A stretch of 64,000 nucleotides of DNA from Lantana camara (GCA_037501455.1 CM074855.1:36303001-36367000); one strand, 5' to 3'. Positions 21,642 to 33,973 are shown, counted from the first letter of the stretch. Made by a program: numbers and translations. The notes: generated from the letters alone by a model not told the origin.

Positions 21642-23069
21642 CCCAAGTTGCGGAAATCTGGGGTTTTTAGAGTCTCACAAGTATTCTCGTGTCTTTAGTG
21701 CTTAAATTGTGATTGATCACTATTTGGGACGGTCGGCCAACATGTGATTTGTTATAATTGTAGTACTAAACCCTTTCTCAATCGAGTCAACCGTCTAGTT
21801 TTATCAACGTCAAAACTCTTGAGTTTTATTGAGTTTTTTAGTGCTTTTGGAAAATCATTCACTCGTTAGATGTTACGATTTTGAGATTTTTACCTCCTTC
21901 ATCATCTTACTTGCTTCTCCTACTTGTGGAAATTTCCTATTTACACTTCTAGTCCGATCGTGCTTGAAGTCCTAGAGTCACTTCAAGATACCGACAAAAC
22001 CGTTATATAATGTGTTTTATGTACTAATTGGATACTGATTACTTGAATACTGAACATTGATGACTTGTTGTTCCCTGTGTTGACAAGTACTAGCTAATTG
22101 ATAATTGATGATCCCTGATATATAATTGTTACTTGAATATTGCTGATTGAATAATGAATGCTGATTGGCTTTGGTTCTCCACCTTGATATGTACTTGATA
22201 TTTGTTAATAAGTGCTCAGTGATATGTGTCCTCATTTCATAAATATCGCCTCTGTGACATTCTGTGAACCATTCTTAACCCACATGTATTATATTTTAAT
22301 TGTCGTTTCCGACTTCAAAAATTACCTATTTTGGAATGAAATGGGGAAAAACTTGGATTTCACTAACATGGCCAGAAGTACCGTACACGCTCTTAACACG
22401 CCAGTTAAGGGTCGATAACCCTGTCGCCATGCATTCATTGCATCAAAGTTATATGTGTGCGTACTTGTTCCTATTAAGTACTTTATCATGCAAACATCAT
22501 AATACATTCCTTTTTAGGATTTACTTTGCTGCACAATTGGTATATAAACGCATAACTTTATTAGGTATTAATCGCTGCTATCCGTCGAATCTTGTCATGC
22601 TAATGGTAATGAGGTTTGGAGTCATCCTAGGAAAGCATGAAAGTTGGGAAGTAAAAGAAAACGAAGTGTGCGTTATGGGCAGATAAAATGTAATTCTGGT
22701 GAGAAGATATCGCTTGTTCTTTGAATAGGCAATAAAGATCGACTCTTATAAGAGAAATGGAGATAGTACGTGAGTTTTTAAAGGAATTTTTTTTTACACT
22801 CCAATTTGTAGTCTCTTAACCACAAGTATGATAACACTACATAAACTAGGTCCGAAGTAATTTTCCTTCCAAGGAGCATCACAAAGGGATTGGAGGAGCA
22901 ACTTATTGAAGTCATGGAATTAAAGTAACATCATCATAACGCCTTGTTGTAAGGAACACTCACGTTAAGTGAGACACTTAGCTGGTACATTGATTCTAAG
23001 AAAACCGAAATACCCTGTACCTTTGATCGAGAAGTTAGTCGGGAAACTACGAGAGTTCCACGTATGCCC
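21642..23069 (+). mobile_element. Element D interior, 5' part, no recognisable coding
   Basis: Expected to hold the gag region, but no Gag or zinc-knuckle signature was recognised in any frame. ORFs up to 128 codons (22300-22686) resemble nothing I know and are interrupted. Treated as decayed retrotransposon DNA. Confidence 0.6.
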
Positions 23070-23937
23070 AAGTGGTATTTCCAATTGAAGGACACATGAG
23101 ATTGCTCCAAGGCTGGTTTTAACGATAAACAAATGACACTTCAATTTTACAGAGATATTATGGAATTGACAATCGTATCTACAATAACTGAGAGTGTGCT
23201 AGTTTCTCCTAATAGTATCTTGACCGGTTCTTCCTTGGTAACATCCTAAAATATTCAAGGGTCAAGGATATACGATCCATATAGTGAATCGTGTTGGGCA
23301 TTTCGCCGGGTCACGGGTCACATGCTAAGTTCAGTGGATACAATCTTGGCCGGGAAGAGAAATGCTCATTGATCATATTCTCTTCGGCTGGGAAGTCAAA
23401 GTTAAATTCTCAAGGATAGAGCCAGTGATGAATTTTGAATCTATTAAAGAGTACATCTGAAGTAATGGTTTTTGGATAAGTGGAGTATTATCAAAGGTTT
23501 CTAATAGACTAGAATGAAGATCCGTTTCTGTAGCAGTACTAACTTCGTTAGAAGGATACACAGAACCTCTATGCTTTAGTGATGGAAACTTTGCTGGATC
23601 ACAAGTCATACACCAAGTTCAGTCAATACCAATTTTGGCTAGAGAGAATCACCATTCTCAGGCATATCACAACTTACTTAGGGATCAGTGTGGATCTCTT
23701 GAAGTTCAAAACAATCATGAAGTAGAAACATCAAGGGATTCCTCTAGAAGGGAAGAACACTTTGAGTTAGCAGGATATTACTGAAAGTTTGTGATAAGCA
23801 TCTCAGGACTAGTTGTAACCTTCACCAAGGGGATAGGAAAGAAGGAAAGTTTGAAGGGACACTAAAAGGTGAGCAAAGCTTTTAGGAGTTAAAAGGATAT
23901 CAATGTTTTACTAATGATTTACCGTGTAGGAAGGATA
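23070..23937 (+). pseudogene. Element D reverse transcriptase relic
   Basis: Conceptual translation in shifting frames gives recognisable pieces in the right order: YFQLK...KAGFND (about 23075-23135, matching YYQLRI...KTGFNT in A), KFSQYQFWLERI (about 23615-23655, matching [12 protein letters not shown]) and LAGYY (about 23765-23785, matching the [10 protein letters not shown] block). Many stops and frameshifts, and the pieces are closer together than in A, so there are deletions. It is cut by J at 23942; RNase H continues at 29213. Confidence 0.75.
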
Positions 23938-23942
23938 GAAGG

Positions 23943-25008
23943 TGTGGCACCCCTACACGTGGAGATGCCACACCCCCGCACTATAAGTCAATCCATATAC
24001 GAAACGGATAATCCGTACATAAATTAACCTATAGCGAACGGGTGACAATGCAAATAAAAGAACACGCTAGCTAGGCGGGACTAAACCCTCAAATGCAAAA
24101 TAAATCCAATAGATGAAACTCAAAAGCGGAAGCATAATAATATCGTATCATCATATCAATACATTATCATCTTCTAAATAACATTCACATATATAAGTGC
24201 TCAACACTACTAACATGATACTCTGAACTGCTAATACACGGAAAGAAACGCTACGCCAGACTCAGCTGGATAAAAGACACGACCCGATTCCCGCCTAGCA
24301 CGCCACGAACGAAACCTGAAAGGTGGAGGCGTCAGTCTATGAAGACCGAGTGAGGGGCATAAATATATATAAACACAAGTAGCATGCAAGTTATAACCTC
24401 GGGTAAGGTTTTGTAACTAAAATAATATAAGTGCAAGAATAACATAGAACTAGCCCGAGATTACAACTATCAAATTTAGCACGATCGTCATGTCCATTAT
24501 AATCATTAGTGGCCCTGGAGAGGGGCGTGCATGATCTCCAACCAAACCTCGATAGTGAACAAGGGTTACACTTTCATTTGAATAAGTTATCATACAAGTC
24601 ATTATGGTGCACACGATTAACAACATGAAATCCATCCTTCACCATTGGTGGTGGGTTTACAAGGCCCAAACCACCCACGATAACACGATGTACATCGGGA
24701 GCATGACTCCCACGTACGAGACTCCTTCCTCCACTAAACCTCCTGGTGGATTCAGGGGGCATCCCCACGGTGTGAGAGAGGTGTGTGAGTTACCCCGTCA
24801 GCCCTATGCTTTCCCGGTTGGCTCAACGCTCACTCTCGGGCCCATAATGCACGATACATGATAATTCGGCAAACATGATCACGGTTCAATCACGATAACA
24901 CGATACACGGCTTGCTTGTCATGAACACGATTAGTTTTCAAGAAACACGACTGGTAACACGATACACGGGTAGTTGTTAAATCCTTTGCTCTTGGAAAAC
25001 GATTATAA

Positions 25009-25057
<49 letters not shown>

Positions 25058-25712
25058 ATTTGGCCAAAATCCACATAAAGGTTATATGGTTCTAGATAAT
25101 TAATAACTAAACCTCACCTTTATCGATAAAATGCAAGTCAAGACACGGCCTACGGCCCCCGCTCCACGTCATGAGAAGATAATCTTGAAGCTAAGAAAAT
25201 GGATGAAATAGATGATGATGATGATTGTGATCTAACTTGAAGGATTTCTTCAAATTCTTGTTGGAAAAGATGAAATCTCCTCTTACCTTTTCACTTGAGG
25301 AACCGAGAGCAAGAGAAATGGATGTGTTGGTGAATTTTTGGATGAAAATGAAGGAAGAAGCTTGGAGATGATTATTACGTGATTCATCCATTTTTGATTT
25401 GTGTGAAATGCCACAATTTGCCATTTAATCCTTCAAGTGTTCTTGTCATGCAATTGAGGATATGTAGTTTTGAAATATGATCAATCAAGTCCTTGAAAAA
25501 TTATGCAATTTAGTCCCTAAGTTTAGGAAGATAAATAAGTAGGGACACATTTGCAATTAAAGCACTCTCGGTAATTATTTCATGCAATAAATGTTTCCAA
25601 GTTATGAAATAAATTATAAGTTTAACATTAATTCATGAAATTATAATAAAATGTAACTTATAAAATTATAATGAAACGTAAGGAATTAATTAATAAAAAT
25701 CGGGGCGTTACA
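23943..25712 (-). repeat. Element J left LTR (biological 3' LTR)
   Basis: Starts TGTGGCACCCC (an A-to-G change from TGTAGCACCCC in the other LTR) and ends GGGGCGTTACA. 34 bp longer than its partner, nearly all from an expanded AT repeat. Terminal hairpin near 23980-24035; donor-like AAAGGTAAGAGG (reverse) near 25279-25290. Confidence 0.93.
25011..25054. repeat. AT microsatellite, about 22 units
   Basis: Uninterrupted AT dinucleotides; the same site in the partner LTR (28539-28550) has about six. The two LTRs were identical at insertion, so the difference arose since then. Confidence 0.95.
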
Positions 25713-25730
25713 ATTCTCCCCCCCTTAAAA
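25713..25730 (-). other. Polypurine tract, element J
   Basis: Reverse strand TTTTAAGGGGGGGAGAAT directly before the 3' LTR. Confidence 0.85.
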
Positions 25731-25777
25731 GGACCTGGTCCGCAGGCCCACTGTCGAGTTTCAATGATGCACAAGCC

Positions 25778-25918
25778 ATAAGAGAACCCCGTCTCTTAAC
25801 AAGAAATGAGAAAACCCCGTTTCTCGGCAAGGGATGAGAGAGCCCTATCTCTCGAACAAGTTATGAGAGAGCCCCGTCTCTCAGCACGTAATGAGAGAAC
25901 CCCGTCTCTCGGACACAC
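25778..25918. repeat. Five-copy 28-bp tandem repeat in element J, each unit a small hairpin
   Basis: Units start at 25778, 25806, 25834 (29 bp), 25863 and 25891. Consensus core ATGAGAGAnCCCCGTCTCTC with arms GAGAGA and TCTCTC. It sits between the end of gag and the polypurine tract, where pol would lie in a full element. Confidence 0.9.
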
Positions 25919-26088
25919 ACCAAGTAGTAATCCAAAACAATGATAGAAACATTTATCACATAAGAAGCAAGTAGAGTCACGCCACTCACATTAATTTATC
26001 TTTTATACCGAAGCACATTGTTGCTGGCAAAAGTTATATGAATAATAAAATCCATGATGCTCATGATATGCATGTTTAAAGGTACCCT

Positions 26089-27164
26089 TCACCGTTGTTG
26101 TTGCCTGTTAAATGATCTCTGACCCTTGGTGGACCGCTCCTTCCGTTTCGGGCACGTATCTATTTGATGCTCAGAACTTCCACAACGGAAACACAACCAC
26201 AAGCGCTTTCTACATCCATCATAGGTATGTGTGTCCCATCCACAATAAGTGCAGAGTGGCTTCCCTGACCGTGACGACAATGTAACAGATACCTTCTCTG
26301 AAATGGACTTATCAATTTGGGACTTGTTCTTTTTGGTCTTTTCCTGGGAGAGTGAAATTGAAGCAGCATTGGACCTTTTCATCATATTGGAATCCTGTCC
26401 TGATCCCGAAACTAGGTCCGGTTCGAATATTCTCGACTTCCTTGCATTGTCCGAATCCTCGACTTTCAATGCTTAAGTGGTAACCTTGGCCCAGGTACTT
26501 GTGTTAGCAGCTTTTAAGGCATCCTGGATATCCGGCCTAAGTCCCTGTACGAATTGTGTCGCCTTGTGAAAGTCATCGTTCGCTATATTGGGAGCATAGC
26601 GAGACAGTCTCTCGAACTCTGCAATGTACTCGCCAACAGATCTCCCTTCTTGCTTCAACTCAGTAAATTCCCTTAACCTACGAGTGCGGGAAGCTGGTGG
26701 AATGAACTTATTTTTGAATTCCCGAACAAATACTTCCCAAGTAATAGCTTCCCCGACAGCCTCTAGTACAATGTGAGTACTTTCCCACCATGAATAAGCC
26801 TCGCCCTGGATCAAGGTAAGAGTGCAGCGAGCTTTTTCTGAGTATCACACGGAATAAGCTGCCAAACTCTTTCTACTTCCTTTAACCACATCTCTGCCTG
26901 GATATCATTGCCCCTATAAAACTTGATAGGTTGCTGATTCTGAAATTCCCGTAGTATATCGGAGATAGGGTTCTCCTGTGGTGCTAATGGCACAGGTGGT
27001 GCTGGAGGAACCCGTTCCTGAAGTCTCTGATCGACTAACCCAACTATTGCATTCATGAAATCTTGTGGCTGAGCGGGAGGGGGTGAAGGAGCACGAGAAG
27101 AATGATCGTGATGATGTCTCCTATGTCCGGGAGAATGATCACGACGAGATCTATCTCGAGGCAT
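26089..27164 (-). pseudogene. Element J Gag, broken by one frameshift and one stop
   Basis: Starts at an ATG in ACAGGATGCC. Proline-rich N-terminus, then a retrotransposon Gag domain (WLKEVERVWQLIPCD... [12 protein letters not shown]... [20 protein letters not shown]) and two CCHC knuckles near the end (CTYCGWDTHTYDGC, CFRCGSSEHQIDTC), ending in a basic tail. Compared with A's Gag there is a one-base deletion near 26845 that moves the frame and an in-frame TAA at about 26470-26475. The natural stop follows the knuckles with no sign of protease, so the loss of pol is structural rather than mutational decay. Confidence 0.9.
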
Positions 27165-27452
27165 CCTGTAATCGAAGCACTAGATATGCATGTTGGATTA
27201 GGAAATGCTAATGAACATAATTGAGATCATAAGATGCAAGTATAACACATAATTCAAAGAATTCAAGATCAATTAATTAACAATTAATAGCAGGAATCAA
27301 TGCAAGGCACAAATTATCAAGTAGTTTAATTAATTCAAGTAAGTTCAAGTAGCTCCAAGTAAAATGCAAGATTCACATATTACCAATTAATCCTATGCCG
27401 TTCGACCTAGACTTGACACGACATGACACCAGAACCTCGGTTTTGCAACCGG

Positions 27453-27464
27453 GCTCTGATACCA
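27453..27464 (-). other. Primer-binding site, element J
   Basis: Reverse strand TGGTATCAGAGC, then CCCGGTTGCAAAACCGAGG as in A. Confidence 0.92.
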
Positions 27465-27471
27465 CTTAAGA

Positions 27472-29207
27472 TGTAGCACCCCTACACGTGGAGATGCCAC
27501 ACCCCCGCACTATAGGTCAATCCATATACGAAACGGATAATCCGTACATAAATTAACCTATAGCGAACGGGTGACAATGCAAATAAAAGAACACGCTAGC
27601 TAGGCGGGACTAGACCCTCAAATGCAAAATAAATCCAATACATGAAACTCAAAAGCGGAAGCATAATAATATCGTATCATCATATCAATACATTATCATC
27701 TTCTAAATAACATTCACATATATAAGTGCTCAACACTACTAACATGATACTCTGAACTGCTAATACACGGAAAGAAACGCTATGCCAGACTCAGCTGGAT
27801 AAAAGACACGACCCGACTCCCGCCTAGCACGCCACGAAAGAAACCTGAAAGGTGGAGGCGTCAGCCTGTGAAGACCGAGTGAGGGGCATAAATATATATA
27901 AACACAAGTAGCATGCAAGTTATAACCTCGGGTAAGGTTTTTTAACTAAAATAATATAAGTGCAAGAATAACATAGAACTCGCCCGAGATTACAACTATC
28001 AAATTTAGCACGATCGTCATGTCCATTATAGTCATTAGTGGCCCTGGAGAGGGGCGTGCACGATCTCCAACCAAACCTTGATAGTGAACAAGGGTTACAC
28101 TTTCATTTGAATAAGTTATCATACAAGTCATTATGGTGCACACGATTAACAACACGAAATCCATCCTTCACCATTGGTGGTGGGTTTGCAAGGCCCAAAC
28201 CACCCACGATAACACGATGTACATCGGGAGCATGACTCCCACGTACGGGACTCCTTCCTCCACCAAACCTCCTAGTGGATTCAGGAGGTATCCCCACGGT
28301 GTGAGAGAGGTGTGTGAGTTACCCGTCAGCCCTATGCTTTCCCGGTTGGCTCAACACTCACTCTCGGGCTCATAATGCACGATACACGATAATTCGCCAA
28401 ACATGATCACGGTTCAATCACGATAACACGATACATGGCTTGCTTGTCATGAACACGATTAGTTTTCAAGAAACACGACTGGTAACACGATACACGGGTA
28501 GTTGTTAAATCCTTTGTTCTTGGAAAACGATTATAAAGATATATATATATGTAATTTGGCCGAAATCCACATAAAGGTTATATGGTTCTAGATAATTAAT
28601 AACTAAACCTCACCTTTACCGACAAAATACAAGTCAAGACACGGCCTACGGCCCCGCTCCACGTCACGAGAAGATAATCTTGAAGCTAAGGAAATGGAGG
28701 AAATAGATGATGATGATGATTGTGCTCTAGCTTGAAGGATTTCTTCAAATTTTTGTTGGAAAAGATGAAATCTCCTCTTCCCTTTTCACTTGAGGAACCG
28801 AGAGCAAGAGAAATGGATGTGTTGGTGAATTTTTGGATAAAAATGAAGGAAGAAGCTTGGAGATGATTATTACGTGATTCATCCATTTTTGATTTGTGTG
28901 AAATGCCACAATTTGCCATTTAATCCTTCAAGTGTTCAAGTCATGCAATTGAGGATATGTAGTTTTGAAATATGATCAATCCAGTCCTTGGAAAATTATG
29001 CAATTTAGTCCCTAAGTTTAGGAAGATAAATAAGTAGGGACACATTTGCAATTAAAGCATTCTCGGTAATTATTTCATGCAATATATGTTTCCAAGTTAT
29101 GAAATAAATTATAAGTTTAACATGAATTCATGAAATTATAATAAAATGTAACTTATAAAATTATAATGAAACGTAAGGAATTAATTAATAAAAATCGGGG
29201 CGTTACA
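27472..29207 (-). repeat. Element J right LTR (biological 5' LTR)
   Basis: TGTAGCACCCC...GGGGCGTTACA, 1736 bp. Terminal hairpin at about 27510-27563: CTATAGGTTAATTTATGTACG fully pairs with CGTATATGGATTGACCTATAG, counting G-T pairs (21 bp). Confidence 0.93.
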
Positions 29208-29212
29208 GAAGG

Positions 29213-29832
29213 TTATACCGCTTATATAGATGCCTCAAAAGAAGGATGAGGTGACAATTAGACGTAACATGGGGAGGTAATAGAGTATACTCCAAGAAAG
29301 TTTAAGCCACATGATATCAATTGCCCAACACATGATTTGGAGTTACCAGCAATCGTTTTCGCCCTTGTTGAGTGGAGAAAAGAATTTATGCTACTTGTTC
29401 ATTCAGAAGGACTGTGAAAGTATAATTCAATACCATTCTGAAAAGCTAACGTTGTAGCTAATGCGCAAAGTCAGAAAGCTAGACTGACTAATATGGTATT
29501 TTATCACCATTGTAAGAGGAAGGGATAAAAACACAATCTAAGGATGAGTGGGTCAAGGAATGTTTAAATTTCAAGGACAAAGGACGATGAGACCAAAATT
29601 CAGAACTAGTGAAGACGAAATCTTGAGATATAAAGACAGACTAAATCAGTATATTTCTTGCCAGTTAAGACAGTGAATAAGGTTAATTGTTTGGCAAAAC
29701 AATATTAAGAGGAGATTCTGAGATTTCATGAGGTACTGGCTAATAAAGTTTCTGATAAAAATCCAAGGTTGTCCCTGGAACGGTTGTGGAATCTGAGGAT
29801 AGATTCCTTTTGGGGGGGGGGGGGGGGAAGAT
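29213..29832 (+). pseudogene. Element D RNase H relic and remaining 3' interior
   Basis: GYTAYIDASKEG (about 29213-29250), then THDLEL-like residues and ALVEWR, and QYHSEKANVVANAQSQKA (about 29430-29480) correspond to the RNase H domain and its end in A and F. Several stops and frameshifts. From about 29500 no integrase signature was recognised, and only about 330 bp remain before the polypurine tract, so most of integrase is deleted. Confidence 0.75.
29806..29831 (+). other. Polypurine tract of element D, with 16-G run
   Basis: CTTTTG followed by an unbroken run of 16 G (29812-29827) and AAGA before the 3' LTR. The run is longer than in A, J or F; part may be slippage growth or assembly error. 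Confidence 0.8.
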
Positions 29833-30822
29833 TGTAACAACCTGTATTAGGACCTAGCTGGAAACAGTAAATCAAGGATAACAAGAATGGGTTTATATAC
29901 CTTGGTTCAACTTTACAAATGTTCATACATTGCATTCTTATGTGAACAATGTGCATTCATTAGTCTTATTGTGCTTTAAGGGGGATTTCCTTACCACGAA
30001 CCAAATTTAGTATTCATTTCCCGAGCCTACATTGCCCTAGCATCTCATTGGAACGCTAGAGGTTCATAACTCATGTTCCCCAGTCATATGAACATATTTT
30101 CCAAGCTTCAAAATCCTTTCTTGATCATTAGGGGGATTTTGGGAATTTTGTCAAAAAGTACTATTCATTTTCCGAACTATCACTACTCTGTTTTATTAAA
30201 GAAACACTGGAGGATTTACACATATCTTTTCTAAATTTTTTAGTTTGTTTTTCAATGCTTCGAGGCTTCGTCAAGTATGTCCAGAGCAATTTAAGAATTT
30301 ATTTTCAAAGAATATTTTCCCGTCGGCGGAACATATTTCCACCGACAAAACCTTTTAACCTTTGAGATCATAGCCATAACGTTCCTCGTTTTTTTCTAAA
30401 TTTTTGGAAAGCTTTTTGGATCCTTAAATCATACCCTAGCATTTATTTTATAATTAAATCATTTTATGAAATTAAGGAAAATCCTTTCTTCCGAAGCTTA
30501 TAACTTTTAAACCATATGTCCGATTTCGACCCATGAGTAACCGTTTCGAAGCTAATTTTATTTTCTAACTCTTGGACACTTTTTCAGCTCCTAAAATATG
30601 CAGGATGAAGGTGAAATTACGAAAATATCCCTCTCCTAACAATTTTACTAAGAGCAAACCTACTTTAGGGTATTTTCTAAAGTTACCCCATTCCAAGTCC
30701 CTAAAATAAATATTATTTGCACAAAGGTCCCTCTCTATAACTATAAATAAGTGTGCTAGGCTCTCATTTTTGCTCACACCTTCTCTTTTCTCCCTAAAGA
30801 AGTCCGACACCCCCTCCCCCTC
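29833..30822 (+). mobile_element. Element D 3' LTR, truncated
   Basis: Begins TGTAACAACCTGTATTAGG and matches 2007-2912 from about 29915. Stops in a C-rich stretch at about 30815-30822 where G begins; the remaining roughly 2.8 kb of the LTR was not found in the window. TATA box at 30742-30749. Confidence 0.85.
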
Positions 30823-30867
30823 TGATGGTGTTTGATTCCACGAGGGTCAAACTCCGGTCACTTTCAT

Positions 30868-30917
30868 AGAGGGGAGTTCATGAACACATAACATAGAGGG
30901 GAGTTCATGAACCGGAG
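30868..30917. repeat. Two-copy direct repeat in G
   Basis: CATAGAGGGGAGTTCATGAA occurs twice about 26 bp apart, beside the left edge of G. Confidence 0.85.
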
Positions 30918-31280
30918 CGTGGTTTTCGCATTCTAAAACATTTTACACGTGATACTAGATATAGGGAGTAAAAGAGTTAGGCTGAAGACCAAAACAACCA
31001 TATTTTATTAATTGGAAATCCACTTCCGTTTCATGAACCATTTCTTAACACATTATCATAACTAAATATAATGGAAATCAAACATAACACACACACACAC
31101 CATCCGTCGACCTAGAATAAGTCGTCCCGAATTCAGAACACACGCACACATCCGTCGACCTAAAATGAGCCGTCCCGGATTCAGAACACACACACACCCA
31201 GACATAATCGGAATCAAAATCAGAATCAGAATCTTACCTTATTCAAAACATACCTTGTTCGAATCCATACTCGTAATCAC

Positions 31281-31445
31281 AACCGTATCATATGTACACA
31301 TCATACATACACACAGACATACATATCATACATATACACATACATACGTATCATACGTACACACAGACGTACGTATCATACATACACACATACATACGTA
31401 TCACACGTACACACACAACATACATACTCACACATATACGTAAAT
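31281..31445. repeat. Degenerate tandem repeat, CATACGTACACACA type
   Basis: Imperfect units of roughly 24-25 bp built on TACGTATCATACGTACACAC. A 92-codon His/Thr/Tyr-rich ORF across it (31165-31443) is simply the translated repeat. Confidence 0.75.
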
Positions 31446-33973
31446 ACACACATCACACGTAGACTTACACATAGTGTATCTTATTCCACAACATATAACC
31501 TAATCGCACATATTCATATCGCACACGTATTTACATTTACTTAATGCTTATAATCACATGTATACATATCGGTCACATATCTTTAGGGTATAACTATAAC
31601 CTAACCTCACCTGGTACCAGACAAAGCTGAAGACACAGCAAATGGTCTACCCCGGAACCTGCACGACCCATTTGTCACCACCCCGGGTGCACCTGAACCA
31701 ACTGGACACACGAAACACAACACAGGGCTCAGACTCAAGACTCAGACAACCACACAGAGACGTACAGCAATGCTCAAGCACTTAAGGGATGCAATCACAT
31801 AAGCAGGATTCAAATTCATATCAATTACATGCAAAAGAAAACATTATATAGTTTAATAAAATCATATTAAACATTAAGGCATGTTCATGTGCACGATTAA
31901 TGCACATAAAAGAAGCTAAAAGGCAATACAACTCACATTATTTCATATCAATTCATTCTTCGTATATCCAATTTATATTTGTACGAATAACTTATTTCTT
32001 ATGTGCAAAAGTTTCTAATTTAATCATATAAGTCTCATTCAATTCATATATCGCATAATAGGTTCATATATTGCACATTTACAAAGCAATCAAATCAAAT
32101 TCACGTATCACATTTCATAAAATTGCACGTATTACAAAGCCAAGCAAACCATATAATAGCATGCTACGAATTTTATTTAAAGATCACAAAGTTACATTTC
32201 AAATTCCAACTGGATCATAGAATGCACAAACGAAGAATATTAAATTATTCAATTATGCAAGGTTTCATATAATTTTATAATGCATATCGAATTCACATTT
32301 TACATAATAGATTAAATCCCAATTTTCGTGGTTTAAACCTTAATTCAAAGTTTCAAGGTTAGGCATATTAACTTCTTATAACGAAATCATAATTAGCATA
32401 TTTGTTTATCAATCGACAATGATTAATTAGCTCAGTCTATATAAATTTACATATTTAGGAAAATTACACAAACATCCCCTCTAAGTTAAACAAATAACAC
32501 AAATTTAACATACCGGGATTCAATTTATTAAATCAAAGTCTTCATACATATCACATTTCATTCCATACATGATTTCATACACATTGGATTACATAATGAT
32601 CGACAATTTAAGCATATCGTAATTAATTAGCATTTAGAACAATTAAATCAAATAATCACAGTTATACAAATAAATTCGTAGAAATTAAACCGAGTGTCTG
32701 ATTGACGAACGGAAAGTGGTGTGGGACTCACCACAACGAGACGGACAAGCTGTCCGAAGCCCGCCGAAACACCGCAGCTGGAATAGTGGCCGGCCGCCTC
32801 TCGGCCGCCGCCGGAACGTGCCGGAAAAATCCCGAAAAATCACACTTGCAACAATTCCTCGTGCTCGTTCCAAATCCTCGATCAATTTCTGGAAAAACCA
32901 AGCCAAACGTCTCCAATTTCAAATCCAAGAATACGAAAACCCCAAAATCTTCAAATCGAAATTACTTCCAAACCGGTGAACGAAAATGAGATCCGTAAAA
33001 GGCATTATCTTACCCGTGAGGAGCTCTTCGAAACCCCCATAGTGGTCACCGAAAAATATCCCCGGAGCGGACCTCCACCGTAAACCGCCACTGTGCCGTG
33101 CCAGAACCACCAGCTACGGTCACCAATTGCTTAAACCGATGCCAAAAACGAGCTCAGGGGGCCAGAAAGGTGGGAAACCATCAAGCCTCGTTGGAAAAAG
33201 CCGCCAGAATACGGTGGGAGACGCCGCTACAGTGACGCACCGCCGTGGCGTAAACTTCAGGCGACACGTGTGCCGCCGTTCGCCGGCCGTTGGCCGCACC
33301 GTCAACGAAAAATGGAACGCTGAAACTCGTCTCTCTGGCTATGGGGCGCGTGCTTCAAGAAGGTGGCCGGAAACCACCGCGAATGGCCGGCTAAGTGGCG
33401 GTGGTCCGACACCCCCGCTGTTGTGACTGAAATTCGGCAATAACTCCCCCACCGTTCATCGTTTGGTCGAGATCTTAGTACGGTTGTGATCGCGTCGTCG
33501 AGCTCTTCGAAATGGACTACTCATTCATCGAATTCCGTTGAGAAACGGCCAAGTTCCGGGAAGTGTGTGTTTGTGTGTGTGAATAGTGACGAGGGGGAGA
33601 GAGATCGCGTGAGAGAGAGAGAAAGAGCTGAAGTCTGATGCTCTGGCACAAAAAACGAGGATCCGGGTATTTATCTCAGGTCCTCGTACGCGAAAACGGT
33701 CGGAAGAAGGGGTTAACGACGTTAGAATTGGGCAAACTCAGAGTCTACGGACTCGTCTCGATGTCCCGAACCCGTTAAAGGGGTCAAAGAGGTCAAAATC
33801 TCGTTCGAACGAGAAATGACCAGAAAACCCCTAAAAGGAGAAAATTGCAAACAAGCCCCTAAACTCTGAAAGAGTTCAAAATAGGGCCACGCAAAATACA
33901 AAATCACATAATTAAACACATAATAAAATTGGAACGCGGCGTACCTTATACATCGGACGAGCGGGATGTTATA

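Larger units (their letters stand above)
23943..29207 (-). mobile_element. Element J: non-autonomous gag-only LTR retrotransposon
   Basis: Two LTRs (1770 and 1736 bp), exact target duplication GAAGG (23938-23942, 29208-29212), PBS and polypurine tract, but an interior of only 1759 bp. The interior codes for Gag with two zinc knuckles and nothing of protease, RT or integrase. This matches the architecture called TR-GAG in plants. The Gag is close in sequence to element A's, suggesting mobilisation by an A-like polymerase. About 48 LTR substitutions by eye. Inserted in D's pol between RT and RNase H. Confidence 0.93.
30823..33973 (-). mobile_element. Block G: LTR-like, reverse, no target duplication
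   Basis: Left edge TGATGGTG and right edge CGGGATGTTATA. The right edge resembles the CGGGATGTTACA edge of element F with one base changed. GA-rich and TATTTAT-like sequence near 33600-33680 resembles an LTR start region read in reverse. The flanks CCCTC and GTGCG do not match, and D does not resume on the right, so G is either part of a larger rearranged element or its boundary was reshaped. GC-rich at 32760-33420. The short ORFs in it have no recognisable homology. Confidence 0.5.

Noticed and set aside
22300..22686. 128-codon ORF in element D interior
   Set aside because: Lies where gag should be, but no Gag or zinc-knuckle motif is visible; the surroundings are full of stops.
25778..25918. 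Array of 28-bp repeats resembling a CRISPR array
   Set aside because: The units are contiguous without unique spacers and lie inside a plant LTR retrotransposon.
31165..31443. His/Thr/Tyr-rich ORF of 92 codons
   Set aside because: Direct translation of an imperfect tandem repeat.
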